DNA from: Bacilli bacterium
GTDB lineage: Bacteria > Bacillota_I > Bacilli_A > RFN20 > CAG-826
Length of the DNA: 22,508 nt
Assembly: GCA_016302705.1 (NCBI GenBank)
Contig: JAEDNC010000002.1
Coordinates: 1-22,508 of the forward strand
Direction of reading: 5' to 3'
Under the pieces are notes generated by a model. It had not been told where the DNA came from. It searched no databases and saw only the letters and a program-made list of their open reading frames with translations. The position numbers and the translations under genes are program-made. Shown here piece by piece: positions 12,870 through 21,992 of this stretch; within the stretch, counting starts at the first letter, position 1, and each line of letters begins with the position of its first letter.

Positions 12870-15506
12870 TTATTCTTCGCCTTCATTACTTGGTAAAGAG
12901 GTGTCAACTGATGCATCCATATTCGCTTCTTCGACTGGATTTTCTTCCTCGTCAGCAGGAGCGTTTTCATCAATTTCTTCATGTGGAACAATTGCGATAG
13001 AAACAATTCTTTGACGTCCTTCTAAGTTCATAACTTTGACACCAGATGTATTTCTTCCACAGATTCTAATTTGGTTGAGTGGAGTTCTAATAACAATACC
13101 AGCGTTAGTAATGCACATTAAGTCATCTTCTAAGTTAATTGCTCTAACTGCTATTAATTCGCCGACTTTATCAGTAGCTTTTAAGGTAGTAACACCTTTT
13201 GCACCTCTCTTAGTAATACGGTACATCATATTGCCTTCTTCATCTAAGACAGGTGTGAGTTTTCCAAATCCTTTAGATGTCATTGCTAAGATGTGTCTTC
13301 CTTCTAAGGAGGTAGTAACACCAACAACTTCTTCACCTTCAGCAAGGTCGATACCTTTTACACCGCTTGCAGTTCTACCCATTGGTCTAACTTCGTTACA
13401 TGGGAAGTTAACCATTTTGGAGTTATTAGCAGCAATACCAATGATTGTATCTTCTTCGACTTCTTTAACAGCAAATAATGTGTCGCCTTCTCTCATAGAA
13501 ATAGCAATCTTACCGTTTTGACGGATGGATTCGTATTCACTGATAAGAGTTTTCTTAACAACACCCAATTTTGTAAAGAACATTAAGTAGTGATCTTCTG
13601 CGTATTCGTCACAAGCGATGATAGCCTTAACATTTTCACCTTTTTCGATGTTGATTAAGTTGATAATTGGAACACCTTTGCTTGCTTTAGAGAACTCTGG
13701 AATCATATAACCTCTAATACGGTAGACTTTTCCAAAGTCTGTAAAGAAGAGTAAATCGGTATGTGTCTTGGTATAGACCATATTCTCAACAATATCGTTT
13801 TCGTTAGTAGACATACCTCTAACTCCTCTACCGCCTCTATGTTGGGCCTTGAAGGAATCAGAAGTTAATCTCTTAACGTATCCCCCTCTTGTAATTGCAA
13901 CAACGATATTTTCTTGTGGAATAAGATCTTCGTCGTCAATACTAGCAGCGTCGTTAGTGATTTCGGTTCTACGCGCATCCGCATATTTTTCTTTAATTTC
14001 TAATAATTCTTTAACGACGACTTCGATTTCGTTAGCTCTACTAGAAAGGATGTGGTTGTATTCTTTAATATTGGTTTCTAATTGAGCTTTTTCAGCTTCT
14101 AATTTATCGGTTTCAATACCGGTTAATCTTCTTAAAGTCATCGCCAAGATAGCTTGGATTTGAGCTTCAGAGAAACCATATTTTTCCATTAATGCAGTAG
14201 ATGCATCTTCTGGAGTTTTGCTTTCTTTGATGATATCAACGATATCATCAATATTATCGTGACACTTAATTAAACCATTGACGATATGGAGTCTATCTTC
14301 ATCTTTTCTTAATAAGAATTTTGTTCTTCTTTCAATAACTTCAACTTGGAAATCAAGGTAAGTTTGTAAAAGAGTACGAAGTGGCGCAATTTTTGGAGCA
14401 CCATCAATTAAGCAAAGCATGATGATACCGTAGCTAGTTTGTAAGGAAGTATTCTTATAGAGTTGGTTTAATAAGACTTCTGGAATGATATCTCTTCTAA
14501 CTTCGATAACAATACGGATACCCTTCTTGTTGGTTTCATCTCTAACTTCAGTAATTCCATCAACAATTTTATCTCTTGCTAAGGCAGCAATAGATTCAAC
14601 TAACGTTGCTTTATTTAATCCATATGGGATTTCATCAACAACAACTCTCTTTAATCCGTGTTCACCACGTTCTTCAATGTGGCATTTTGCTCTAAGAGCA
14701 ATACTACCAGTACCAGTTTCATAAGCATCTTTGATACCACCACGACCTAAGATTAATGCACCTGTTGGGAAGTCTGGTCCTTTAACATATTGCATTAAGT
14801 TGATTGTGGAAATTTCTGGGTTATGTGCAATAGCAACAACGCCATCAATAACTTCGCCTAAGTTGTGTGGTGGAATGTTAGTGGCCATACCAACAGCGAT
14901 ACCACTAGAACCATTAACCAATAAGTTAGGGAATCTAGAAGGTAAAACACTTGGTTCTTGTTCACTACCATCATAATTGTCGACAAAATCGACAACATCA
15001 CAGTCGATGTCACGAACCATTTCTAGAGCAATTCTAGTCATTCTACTTTCGGTATAACGCATAGCAGCTGGTTCATCACCATCGATACTACCGAAGTTAC
15101 CATGGCCATCAACTAAGCAGTGTCTCATATTCCAATCTTGAGCAAATCTTGCTAAAGAAAGGTAGATAGCGGAGTCACCGTGTGGGTGATATTTACCCAT
15201 AACGTCACCGACGATACGTGCGGATTTAACGTGTGGTTTATCAGGAGTGATTCCAGATTCATCCATACCATAGATAATTCTTCTATGGACTGGTTTTAAG
15301 CCATCTCTTGCGTCTGGAATAGCACGAGAGACGATAACACTCATCGCATAATCAAGGAAGGATTCTTTAACAATATCAACTGTGTTGACATCTTTGAGAC
15401 CAGCAACAATACCAGCTTCAATGGTTTCGAGTTCTTCTTTATTGACTTCTGTTTCTTCTTCGGATTCAGTAGCTTCGTTTTCTAATTTTTCATCTTCGAA
15501 CAACAT
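12870..15506 (-). CDS. gyrA: DNA gyrase subunit A
   Basis: The cleavage-religation subunit of DNA gyrase, which introduces negative supercoils with GyrB. 878 residues. Catalytic Tyr151 lies in AAMRYTESRM. The quinolone region is at 95-123 (SARIVGDVMGKYHPHGDSAIYLSLARFAQ). The GyrA box QHRGGRG, at about residue 565, identifies it as gyrase rather than topoisomerase IV, and beta-pinwheel repeats follow. Compared with B. subtilis there is an acidic N-terminal extension of about 28 residues (EDEKLENEATESEEETE) and an acidic C-terminal tail. At the position of the usual Asp/Glu (E. coli Asp87) there is Leu116; Ser112 is at the Ser83 position. A strong AGGAGG lies 8 nt before the ATG, in the 18-nt gap after gyrB. 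Confidence 0.98.
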   Translation of the reverse strand: MLFEDEKLENEATESEEETEVNKEELETIEAGIVAGLKDVNTVDIVKESFLDYAMSVIVSRAIPDARDGLKPVHRRIIYGMDESGITPDKPHVKSARIVGDVMGKYHPHGDSAIYLSLARFAQDWNMRHCLVDGHGNFGSIDGDEPAAMRYTESRMTRIALEMVRDIDCDVVDFVDNYDGSEQEPSVLPSRFPNLLVNGSSGIAVGMATNIPPHNLGEVIDGVVAIAHNPEISTINLMQYVKGPDFPTGALILGRGGIKDAYETGTGSIALRAKCHIEERGEHGLKRVVVDEIPYGLNKATLVESIAALARDKIVDGITEVRDETNKKGIRIVIEVRRDIIPEVLLNQLYKNTSLQTSYGIIMLCLIDGAPKIAPLRTLLQTYLDFQVEVIERRTKFLLRKDEDRLHIVNGLIKCHDNIDDIVDIIKESKTPEDASTALMEKYGFSEAQIQAILAMTLRRLTGIETDKLEAEKAQLETNIKEYNHILSSRANEIEVVVKELLEIKEKYADARRTEITNDAASIDDEDLIPQENIVVAITRGGYVKRLTSDSFKAQHRGGRGVRGMSTNENDIVENMVYTKTHTDLLFFTDFGKVYRIRGYMIPEFSKASKGVPIINLINIEKGENVKAIIACDEYAEDHYLMFFTKLGVVKKTLISEYESIRQNGKIAISMREGDTLFAVKEVEEDTIIGIAANNSKMVNFPCNEVRPMGRTASGVKGIDLAEGEEVVGVTTSLEGRHILAMTSKGFGKLTPVLDEEGNMMYRITKRGAKGVTTLKATDKVGELIAVRAINLEDDLMCITNAGIVIRTPLNQIRICGRNTSGVKVMNLEGRQRIVSIAIVPHEEIDENAPADEEENPVEEANMDASVDTSLPSNEGEE

Positions 15507-15524
15507 TGTTAATTACCTCCTTTA

Positions 15525-17594
15525 TTAGATATCTAAGTTCTTAACAAACTTGGCGTTTGTGTGAATGAATTCTTTTCTTGGATCGACGTTATCGCCCATT
15601 AAGTCTGTGAATACTTGTTCTGCAGCAATCGCGTCATCTAATGTTACACGTAACATTTTTCTATTTTTTGGATCCATGGTTGTTTCCCAAAGTTGTTCAG
15701 CATCCATTTCACCAAGACCTTTATAACGTTGGAATGGGTATCCGGCTTTCAAATTAAGTTGTGACTTAATAACTTCGAGTTGTTCATCGTTATAGGCGTA
15801 ATAGTCTTTTCCGTGATAAGCAACTTTATATAGTGGAGGTTGAGCAATGTAGATATATCCGTTCTCAATTAATGGGCGCATGAAGCGGTAGAAGAATGTT
15901 AATAATAAGATACGAATATGACTACCATCAACATCAGCATCGGTCATGATAACGATTTTGTGATATCTGATTTTGCTGATATCGAATTCTGGATCAATGC
16001 CACCACCGATGGCTTGAATCATATTTCCGATTTCCGCATTGGCGAAAATTCTCTTTGCTTGTGCTTTTTCAACGTTTAATATTTTACCACGAAGTGGTAA
16101 GATTGCTTGAATTTCACGGTCACGACCGTTCTTAGCACTACCGCCAGCGGAATTACCTTCGACGATATATAACTCACACTTAGATGGGTCTTTAGAGGAA
16201 CAATCAGCGAGCTTACCTGGAAGAGTAGTAAGTTCTAATCCTCCTTTTCTTGCACTATCACGAGCTTTTCTAGCAGCCAAACGTGCGTTAGCAGCCATAA
16301 CAATCTTCTCCATGATAACTTTTGCAAGTTTTGGATTCTCCATCAAGAATCTATTGAATTGGTCACCAACGATGCCGGAAAGAATCTTTCTAACTTCGGA
16401 GTTACCAAGTTTAGTTTTTGTTTGCCCTTCGAATTGAGGATTTGGGTGTTTAACAGAAACGATAGCAACTAATCCTTCGCATACATCATCGTAGGTTAGA
16501 TTATCTTCGTTTTCTTTCAAGAATTTATTATCTCTAGCGTAAGCATTGACTACTCTAGTAAGAGCAAGTCTAAGACCTTCTTCATGTGTACCACCTTCAT
16601 GAGTGTGGACGTTATTACAGAAAGAATAAACGTTCTTTGAGTAACCATCGTTATATTGCATAGCGACTTCTGCGTAAACGTGAGATATTGTTCCACTTGC
16701 GATTTCGATTGGTTCGCTACCTTCACAGTAGATAACTTCTTCGAATAGAGGAACTTTGTTGTGGTTGATATATTGGACGTATTCTTTAATACCACCTTTA
16801 TAACAGAATGTTTCTGTGATTTTTTGTTCTTTTTGTTCTGGTCTATCATCTTTAACAACAATAGTGATACCTCTATTGAGGTATGCAACTTGTCTTAATC
16901 TATCCCTAATCGTGATGTAGTCATAAATTGTTGTTTCAGTGAAAATAGTTGGATCTGGTTTAAAAGTAACAATTGTACCTGTGTCAGAACATTTGCCAAC
17001 AAGTTTTAGTCTACCAGTTGGGTGTCCACCGTTTTCAAAACGCATTTTATAGATGCCACCATTCTTGTGGACTTCTACTTCTAGCCATTCAGATAAAGCG
17101 TTAACAACAGAAGCACCAACACCATGAAGACCACCAGAGACTTTATATCCTCCGCCTTCACCGAATTTACCACCAGCGTGTAACACTGTGTAAACAGTTT
17201 CAACACCGGATAAACCAGTTTTACCAACAATATCAACAGGGATACCTCTACCATTATCAGTAACAGTAATTGTTTCTCCTGGATTGATGGTGACATGTAC
17301 TTCAGTACAATATCCTGCTAAAGCTTCATCGATAGCGTTATCGACGATTTCCCATACGAGGTGATGTAATCCTGGACCTGCGGTTGTACCAATGTACATA
17401 CCAGGTCTTTTTCTAACTGCTTCAAGTCCTTCAAGAACTTGGATGTTAGTAGCTGTGTAACTAGCGTCTGCTTTTTCGAGTTCAACTTCTTTTTCGCTCA
17501 TTTCGCTTATAGAAATGTCTTTAGCAACAAATGCCTCTTCTACTGGCTTTGTTTCTTCAGCAGGCTGTTCTACAGTTTTCTTTTCTTCTTCCAT
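15525..17594 (-). CDS. gyrB: DNA gyrase subunit B
   Basis: The ATPase subunit of gyrase. 689 residues, longer than the usual 630-650 because of an acidic N-terminal extension of about 39 residues before IQVLEGLEAVRKRPGMYIG. The GHKL ATPase domain has EIVDNAIDEALAG (Asn86), TVLHAGGKF and VSGGLHGVGASVVNAL. The TOPRIM domain has ELYIVEGNSAGGSA, PLRGKILNVEKA and the metal-binding DADVDGSHI. The C-terminal YKGLGEMDAEQLWETTMDP is also present. No large C-terminal insertion is seen. It begins 13 nt after recF with an AGGAGGT binding site and is followed by gyrA, forming one operon with yaaA and recF. Confidence 0.98.
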   Translation of the reverse strand: MEEEKKTVEQPAEETKPVEEAFVAKDISISEMSEKEVELEKADASYTATNIQVLEGLEAVRKRPGMYIGTTAGPGLHHLVWEIVDNAIDEALAGYCTEVHVTINPGETITVTDNGRGIPVDIVGKTGLSGVETVYTVLHAGGKFGEGGGYKVSGGLHGVGASVVNALSEWLEVEVHKNGGIYKMRFENGGHPTGRLKLVGKCSDTGTIVTFKPDPTIFTETTIYDYITIRDRLRQVAYLNRGITIVVKDDRPEQKEQKITETFCYKGGIKEYVQYINHNKVPLFEEVIYCEGSEPIEIASGTISHVYAEVAMQYNDGYSKNVYSFCNNVHTHEGGTHEEGLRLALTRVVNAYARDNKFLKENEDNLTYDDVCEGLVAIVSVKHPNPQFEGQTKTKLGNSEVRKILSGIVGDQFNRFLMENPKLAKVIMEKIVMAANARLAARKARDSARKGGLELTTLPGKLADCSSKDPSKCELYIVEGNSAGGSAKNGRDREIQAILPLRGKILNVEKAQAKRIFANAEIGNMIQAIGGGIDPEFDISKIRYHKIVIMTDADVDGSHIRILLLTFFYRFMRPLIENGYIYIAQPPLYKVAYHGKDYYAYNDEQLEVIKSQLNLKAGYPFQRYKGLGEMDAEQLWETTMDPKNRKMLRVTLDDAIAAEQVFTDLMGDNVDPRKEFIHTNAKFVKNLDI

Positions 17595-17607
17595 TTGAAG
17601 ACCTCCT

Positions 17608-18663
17608 TTAGTTTGATTTTGTTAATTCAATTCGGGTTGCCCCGTCTATTTCAAGTTTGGTATCGGTAATGAATACCTGCGCAAACTTACTTAGAAATTT
17701 AATGAGTTGTTCACGATGGTCTTTGTCTAATTCAGACATCACATCATCAAGGACAACAATTGGCTTTTTATCTTCGTCAGTTATCATGAAATAAGGTGAT
17801 AACTTTAACGCGAGAGCCACTAAACGGTTCTCACCTTGGGAGCCAAAAGTCCCAATATCCTTGCCGTTTAGGCTCACAGAGATATCTTCTCGGTGAATCC
17901 CAATGGAAGTTGCTTTATGACGTAAATCGTTGTCTAGAGAGCGCTTAAACGCTTCTAACGCTTCTTTTTGATAATCACTACTCATGTTAACGAATGGACG
18001 GTATGTGATTTCGATTTTTTCTTTCACGCCCGTGAGCGTGCGCGTTATTTTAATAAGGATATCATTGATATCCTTGACAAACATGGCTCTATAATTAATT
18101 ATCGGACCAGCATATTTGACCAATAATTCGGTAGATGCCTCAAGTAGTTTTTGGTCTACTTTTTCAGACTTTAAGATCTCATTTCTTTGTCTAAGAACTT
18201 TCTCATATCTAGAGATATAGTCAAGATAGATTGGGAACTGTTTAGAGAGATTAATATCCAGGAAGTTTCTTCTTTCTTTTGGAGAACCTCTGAATAACAT
18301 TACATCTTTTGGCTCAAATAAGAGCACATTAACGCATTTTGCTAGGTCGCTTATCTTTGATACCTTTTTTCCATTTACTAAGACTGAGCGACCTTTTTTC
18401 GTGATTAGAATGCGAATATTGCGTTTGATCGAACCTTCAATTACTTCTGCATCAATTTGTGAGAAGTCATTTCTTTCACGAATAATCTCTTCGTCATCCA
18501 CTCCTCGAAAACTTCTAGCGAGTGAAAGGTAATAGATTGCTTCAGCGATATTAGTTTTTCCACTAGCATTAGGTCCGGTGATAACATTAATTCCTTTGTC
18601 GAACTTTAGGTCCTTAATGATGTGGTTTCGGAAATTCCTCACCGATAAAGATTGGACAATCAT
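17608..18663 (-). CDS. recF: DNA replication and repair protein RecF
   Basis: An SMC-like ABC ATPase that loads RecA at single-stranded gaps with RecO and RecR. 351 residues, slightly short of the common 360-370. Walker A is GPNASGKT (residues 30-37); the ABC signature region is FGSQGENRLVALALKLS; Walker B is PIVVLDDVMSELD. The start (18663) is 2 nt after the stop of yaaA, so the two are translationally coupled. No RemB/YaaB gene lies between recF and gyrB, unlike B. subtilis. Confidence 0.97.
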   Translation of the reverse strand: MIVQSLSVRNFRNHIIKDLKFDKGINVITGPNASGKTNIAEAIYYLSLARSFRGVDDEEIIRERNDFSQIDAEVIEGSIKRNIRILITKKGRSVLVNGKKVSKISDLAKCVNVLLFEPKDVMLFRGSPKERRNFLDINLSKQFPIYLDYISRYEKVLRQRNEILKSEKVDQKLLEASTELLVKYAGPIINYRAMFVKDINDILIKITRTLTGVKEKIEITYRPFVNMSSDYQKEALEAFKRSLDNDLRHKATSIGIHREDISVSLNGKDIGTFGSQGENRLVALALKLSPYFMITDEDKKPIVVLDDVMSELDKDHREQLIKFLSKFAQVFITDTKLEIDGATRIELTKSN

Positions 18664-18665
18664 CG

Positions 18666-18884
18666 TTATTTAATGATGAATTCCGCTTTATTCGCCTTAA
18701 CGATATCGCCTCGATATAATTTTCGACCTCGACGGTTTTCTCTCTCTCCGTTGACGTAAACATCATTTTCAGCTAAATAGATCTTCGCCATTCCACCAGT
18801 TGGGATAATGTCGACAATTTTCAAAAGAACATTCAGAGTAATGTATTCTTGATCTTCACGTATTTTTACTTGTCTAATAGCCAT
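18666..18884 (-). CDS. yaaA: S4-domain RNA-binding protein YaaA (RlbA)
   Basis: A 72-residue protein consisting almost entirely of an S4 RNA-binding fold: ITLNVLLKIVDIIPTGGMAK, then VYVNGERENRRGRKLYRGD. It is the conserved small gene between dnaN and recF in Firmicutes; a role in ribosome assembly or RNA binding is proposed for the family. The ribosome site is weak (AGGA). It is the first gene of the yaaA-recF-gyrB-gyrA unit, with a 248-nt upstream region holding candidate promoters. Confidence 0.92.
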   Translation of the reverse strand: MAIRQVKIREDQEYITLNVLLKIVDIIPTGGMAKIYLAENDVYVNGERENRRGRKLYRGDIVKANKAEFIIK

Positions 18885-18903
18885 TTAAATGAGTCCTACG
18901 GGT

Positions 18904-18932
18904 ATTATACACGATATAATGTAAAAATGGAA
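18904..18932 (-). promoter_or_regulatory. Candidate promoter of the yaaA-recF-gyrB-gyrA operon
   Basis: TATAAT at 18904-18909 (minus strand) with TTCCAT 17 nt upstream (18927-18932). A second TATAAT is at 18951-18956. Both are upstream of yaaA and suit the operon start. Confidence 0.5.
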
Positions 18933-19000
18933 TAATATATTCCATAAAATATTATATGTCTTAAATACGCTTTTTGAGGCCTTAAAATTGATTTGGCTAA

Positions 19001-19016
19001 TTTGATAAATATCAAA
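19001..19016. repeat. Palindrome TTTGATA-AA-TATCAAA upstream of the recF-gyrBA operon
   Basis: Perfect 7-bp arms with a 2-nt centre. A further TTGATAAA half-like copy follows at about 19023-19030. A possible operator; no regulator recognised. Confidence 0.4.
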
Positions 19017-19054
19017 AATTTATTGATAAAATGCCTGAAATTGGGAAGCGCTTT

Positions 19055-19071
19055 TTTATACTATGTATAAA
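19055..19071. repeat. Palindrome TTTATAC-TAT-GTATAAA
   Basis: Perfect 7-bp arms with a 3-nt centre, 20 nt from the dnaN terminator. It could be an operator or a small cruciform; there is no T-tail to make it a terminator. Confidence 0.4.
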
Positions 19072-19083
19072 CATTTTAACATA

Positions 19084-19108
19084 AAAAGAAAAAGCACTAA
19101 AGTGCTTT
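19084..19108 (-). terminator. Intrinsic terminator of dnaN
   Basis: AAAGCAC (19091-19097) pairs with GTGCTTT (19102-19108); on the minus strand TTTTTCTTTTT follows. It lies 24 nt beyond the dnaN stop and separates dnaA-dnaN from the yaaA-gyrA operon. Confidence 0.88.
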
Positions 19109-19132
19109 CCCTATTATTTTATATTTTGATAA

Positions 19133-20257
19133 TTAGTAAGTTCTTACTGGTGTGACGATTTGGATGATAGATTCATCGTTAGGATTTTTGATCACAAACG
19201 GCTTCATTTCGCCAACAAATAAGAGTGTTACATCTTCGCTTCCAAGGGCTTTAACAGCAGAGGAAACAAACTCGCAGTTAAATGATATTTGTAGGTTATT
19301 CCCTTCAAATTTAAATGTCTCAATTTTTTCGCTTGCAGAACCAACTTGAGTGGATTTTGCGCTGATCTCAACTGAGTTTTCAGAAAGATGTAAATCAACA
19401 ACGTTTTCTCTATCAATTGAAAGAATATTAACGCGGTCGATTGCTTTTAATAAGTCAGAAGCATTAACTTCTAAAGAATAATTTGTAATGCGTGGAACAA
19501 TGTTCTTAGTATTTGGATATTCACCAGCAATTAAACGAGTCGCTATAACGGTGTTATCGAACTCAAATAACGCTTTTTTATCACTAAGAGCAATCTTAAT
19601 AGATTCTGCTCCTTCCAATAAGTGATCGATTTCCACCATCATCTTAGCTGGAACATTAGCAGAGAATTGTAAATCTGTTGAAATGCTAATTTGTTTTCTC
19701 GCTAATCTAGCACTATCAGTTGTGGTAGCGGTAAGAACGCCATCAGCAGCTTCTAAGTTAACAGCAGTTAAGATTGGTCTTTGTTCTTTTAAAGAAGCAG
19801 CAAATGCTGTTTGAGAGACTAAGGATGAGAATTCTAATCTTGTTAAAGAAATTTGGATACCTGTTGGTTCTAAATCAACATCTGGATATTCATTTGCTTT
19901 AATGCAATTTAAATTATATTTAATCTTACCAGCAGTAATGATGGCGATTGTAGAATCGACGACTTCAAAACTAATTTCTTCGGCATCAATTTTTCTAGCC
20001 ATATCAGTAATGATTTTAGCGTTAACTAATGTAGTACCTTCTTGAACATTTCTAATGATTTCACGATCATCAATTGAATAAGGGATACATGTTTTAATAG
20101 TTAACTCATAGTTACTACCAATGATAGATAGTCCTTTTTCGTTTAAATCAAATTTAAAGTTTGCCAGAACAGGAACAGCGCTGTTTTTTGAATTAACTGC
20201 TCTTCCTGCGATAAGCAGGGATTTTAAAAATTCATCTCTCTTAATTACAAATCTCAT
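19133..20257 (-). CDS. dnaN: DNA polymerase III beta subunit (sliding clamp)
   Basis: The ring-shaped processivity clamp of the replicative polymerase. The 374 residues match the family, with three clamp-fold repeats. It opens MRFVIKRDEFLKSLLIAGRAVNSKNSAVPVL... (one ring-fold repeat) and ends IIQIVTPVRTY, close to the usual IRQLVLPIRTY C terminus that lines the client-peptide pocket. A good GAAGGT binding site precedes the ATG. It lies 126 nt after dnaA, with its own promoter-like element and a DnaA box in the gap. Confidence 0.98.
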   Translation of the reverse strand: MRFVIKRDEFLKSLLIAGRAVNSKNSAVPVLANFKFDLNEKGLSIIGSNYELTIKTCIPYSIDDREIIRNVQEGTTLVNAKIITDMARKIDAEEISFEVVDSTIAIITAGKIKYNLNCIKANEYPDVDLEPTGIQISLTRLEFSSLVSQTAFAASLKEQRPILTAVNLEAADGVLTATTTDSARLARKQISISTDLQFSANVPAKMMVEIDHLLEGAESIKIALSDKKALFEFDNTVIATRLIAGEYPNTKNIVPRITNYSLEVNASDLLKAIDRVNILSIDRENVVDLHLSENSVEISAKSTQVGSASEKIETFKFEGNNLQISFNCEFVSSAVKALGSEDVTLLFVGEMKPFVIKNPNDESIIQIVTPVRTY

Positions 20258-20316
20258 AGATTTACCTTCTTCTTTTTATATTTATTACTTATTAATAATT
20301 ATTATCTCGGTGGGAA

Positions 20317-20325
20317 TGTGGATAA
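20317..20325 (-). promoter_or_regulatory. DnaA box between dnaA and dnaN
   Basis: A perfect TTATCCACA on the minus strand, about 20 nt downstream of a candidate dnaN start point. It suggests DnaA control of dnaN or a second origin subregion, as in the bipartite B. subtilis oriC. Confidence 0.8.
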
Positions 20326-20349
20326 CTTTGTAATTCAGTCCTTTCATTC

Positions 20350-20358
20350 ATTGTACCA
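20350..20358 (-). promoter_or_regulatory. Extended -10 promoter of dnaN
   Basis: TG-G-TACAAT on the minus strand in the dnaA-dnaN gap, with no clear -35. Confidence 0.5.
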
Positions 20359-20383
20359 CAGAGTAACATTTATTTTTAATAAA

Positions 20384-21763
20384 TTATTCTTTGATTTTCT
20401 TTTCTAAGTCCTCAATTGCAGTCTTAAGTTGTTCATTAGTTTTCAACTCTTTATCCACCTTGGTAAGTGCGGACATGACAGTTGTGTGATCTTTGCCTCC
20501 GAACATCTCTCCAACTTTCTTAAGTGGAATGTCTATGTATTTTCTAATTAGGTACATAGATATGTGGCGAGCTAAGACGAGTTGAGAATTTCTATCTTTA
20601 CCAGTAATTTGGCTTGGAGTTAAGTTGTAGTAATCTGCAACTGTAGAAATAATTTTTTGACCATTGATTTGGTTAGTAATGGCTTTGCCATCTCCTTTTG
20701 ATGACACTGCTTTAATCGCAACATCTAATGTGATTCTTTCATCGTTTTTAAGTCCGAGGTAATCAAACTTAAGATTTTTAACAGCACCTTCTAGATCTCT
20801 AACATCCCCAGAGAACTTTTCAGCGATGAGATAGAATACATTTTCATCAATTTTATTGATGTCCATTCCGTAATCAGTAACTTTTTCCTTAACGATTTTG
20901 ACGCATGTTTCAATGTCTGGCTCATTAATTCTAACAGTTAATCCTTGTGAGAATCTTGTTACTAATCTATCTTCGAGTCCTTTGATTTCTCCTGGTTGTC
21001 TATCAGAGGTAATAACAATTTGTTTTCCTTTATTGATTAAACTTTGATAGATATAGAAGAATAACTCTTCTGTTTTAACCTTCTCCGCTAAAAATTGAAC
21101 ATCATCAAGAAGGAGTACATCAACATCATTGAAGAAGTCTTTGATTGATTGTCTTTCTTTCTCTGCTCTAACGAATTTAACGTATTCTTCTACGAAGTCG
21201 TTAGCAGTAATGTATAAGATTTTTGCGTTAGGCATTCTCTTCTCTTTAATCTCATTTCCAATAGCATGCATTAGGTGAGTTTTACCTAGACCGGAATGAG
21301 AATAAATGAAGAGTGGATTGAAGAGCTTATCTTCGTTTTGGGAAACATATAAGGCTGCTTTATGTGCATCTTTATTAAATTCACCAACAACAAAATTAGA
21401 AAATCTTAAATTTGGTTTAATCACTGCATCCTTGAAATATTCTTCTTGAGGAGCAGATGTAAATGATTGTTGAACGCCTACTTTTCTTTGTTGCACAATC
21501 TCTTCTTCGATGATGACTTTAATTGAGAAATCATCATCTTCAAGTTCGTTTAAAGTATCTAGAACAAGATTTAGATACTTATTTTCAATCATTAACTTAG
21601 AAACTTTGTTTGGGGCAACCAAAATGACATTGCTGCCGTTTTTATCATAAATGTATGCATTAGCAAAAAAGTTATCGTAAGCACGATCATCATCTAATTT
21701 TGTTTTAATTTTCTTGAGAGCTTTCTCCCATAATTTTGTCATTTCTGATAAAGTCGCAACCAT
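20384..21763 (-). CDS. dnaA: Chromosomal replication initiator DnaA
   Basis: An AAA+ protein that binds DnaA boxes and melts oriC. 459 residues. Domain I (1-85) opens TKLWEKALKKI; a linker follows; the AAA+ domain starts at about 115. Walker A reads SHSGLGKT (155-162), with Ser155 in place of the usual first Gly. Walker B is LLLDDVQF (Asp220-Asp221); sensor and arginine-finger region GLEDRLVTRFSQGL. Domain IV ends with the DNA-binding signature GGKDHTTVMSA. The start at 21763 has AGAGGT 7 nt upstream. Transcription runs away from the origin and probably continues to dnaN. Confidence 0.98.
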   Translation of the reverse strand: MVATLSEMTKLWEKALKKIKTKLDDDRAYDNFFANAYIYDKNGSNVILVAPNKVSKLMIENKYLNLVLDTLNELEDDDFSIKVIIEEEIVQQRKVGVQQSFTSAPQEEYFKDAVIKPNLRFSNFVVGEFNKDAHKAALYVSQNEDKLFNPLFIYSHSGLGKTHLMHAIGNEIKEKRMPNAKILYITANDFVEEYVKFVRAEKERQSIKDFFNDVDVLLLDDVQFLAEKVKTEELFFYIYQSLINKGKQIVITSDRQPGEIKGLEDRLVTRFSQGLTVRINEPDIETCVKIVKEKVTDYGMDINKIDENVFYLIAEKFSGDVRDLEGAVKNLKFDYLGLKNDERITLDVAIKAVSSKGDGKAITNQINGQKIISTVADYYNLTPSQITGKDRNSQLVLARHISMYLIRKYIDIPLKKVGEMFGGKDHTTVMSALTKVDKELKTNEQLKTAIEDLEKKIKE

Positions 21764-21913
21764 ATGATGTACCTCTAATTTTGATTGGTTAAATTATAAA
21801 TTATCCGCGCGCTTATTTATATAGAAAACTAAGGAAAAAAAGTTTTCCACAATAACTAAACGGGAAATTAAATCCTTATATGGTTTTGGAATGAGTTTTC
21901 CACAATTTTTCAA

Positions 21914-21922
21914 TGTGGATAA
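21914..21922 (-). promoter_or_regulatory. DnaA box (perfect)
   Basis: TTATCCACA on the minus strand, in a cluster with weaker copies TTTTCCACA at 21896 and TTATTCACA at 21945. Confidence 0.9.
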
Positions 21923-21992
21923 AAAGTGGAAAGAATGTGAAAAATGTGAATAAAAAAGATAACATAAAAATGTAGTATAAAGAAATTTATAT

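Noticed and set aside
13036..14976. Plus-strand frames of up to 161 codons across gyrA
   Set aside because: Antisense to an intact gyrA with all motifs; no start signals.
19041..19056. A CcpA (cre) site around GGGAAGCGCTTTTT
   Set aside because: Only the AAGCGCTT core fits; the outer TG and CA bases are missing.
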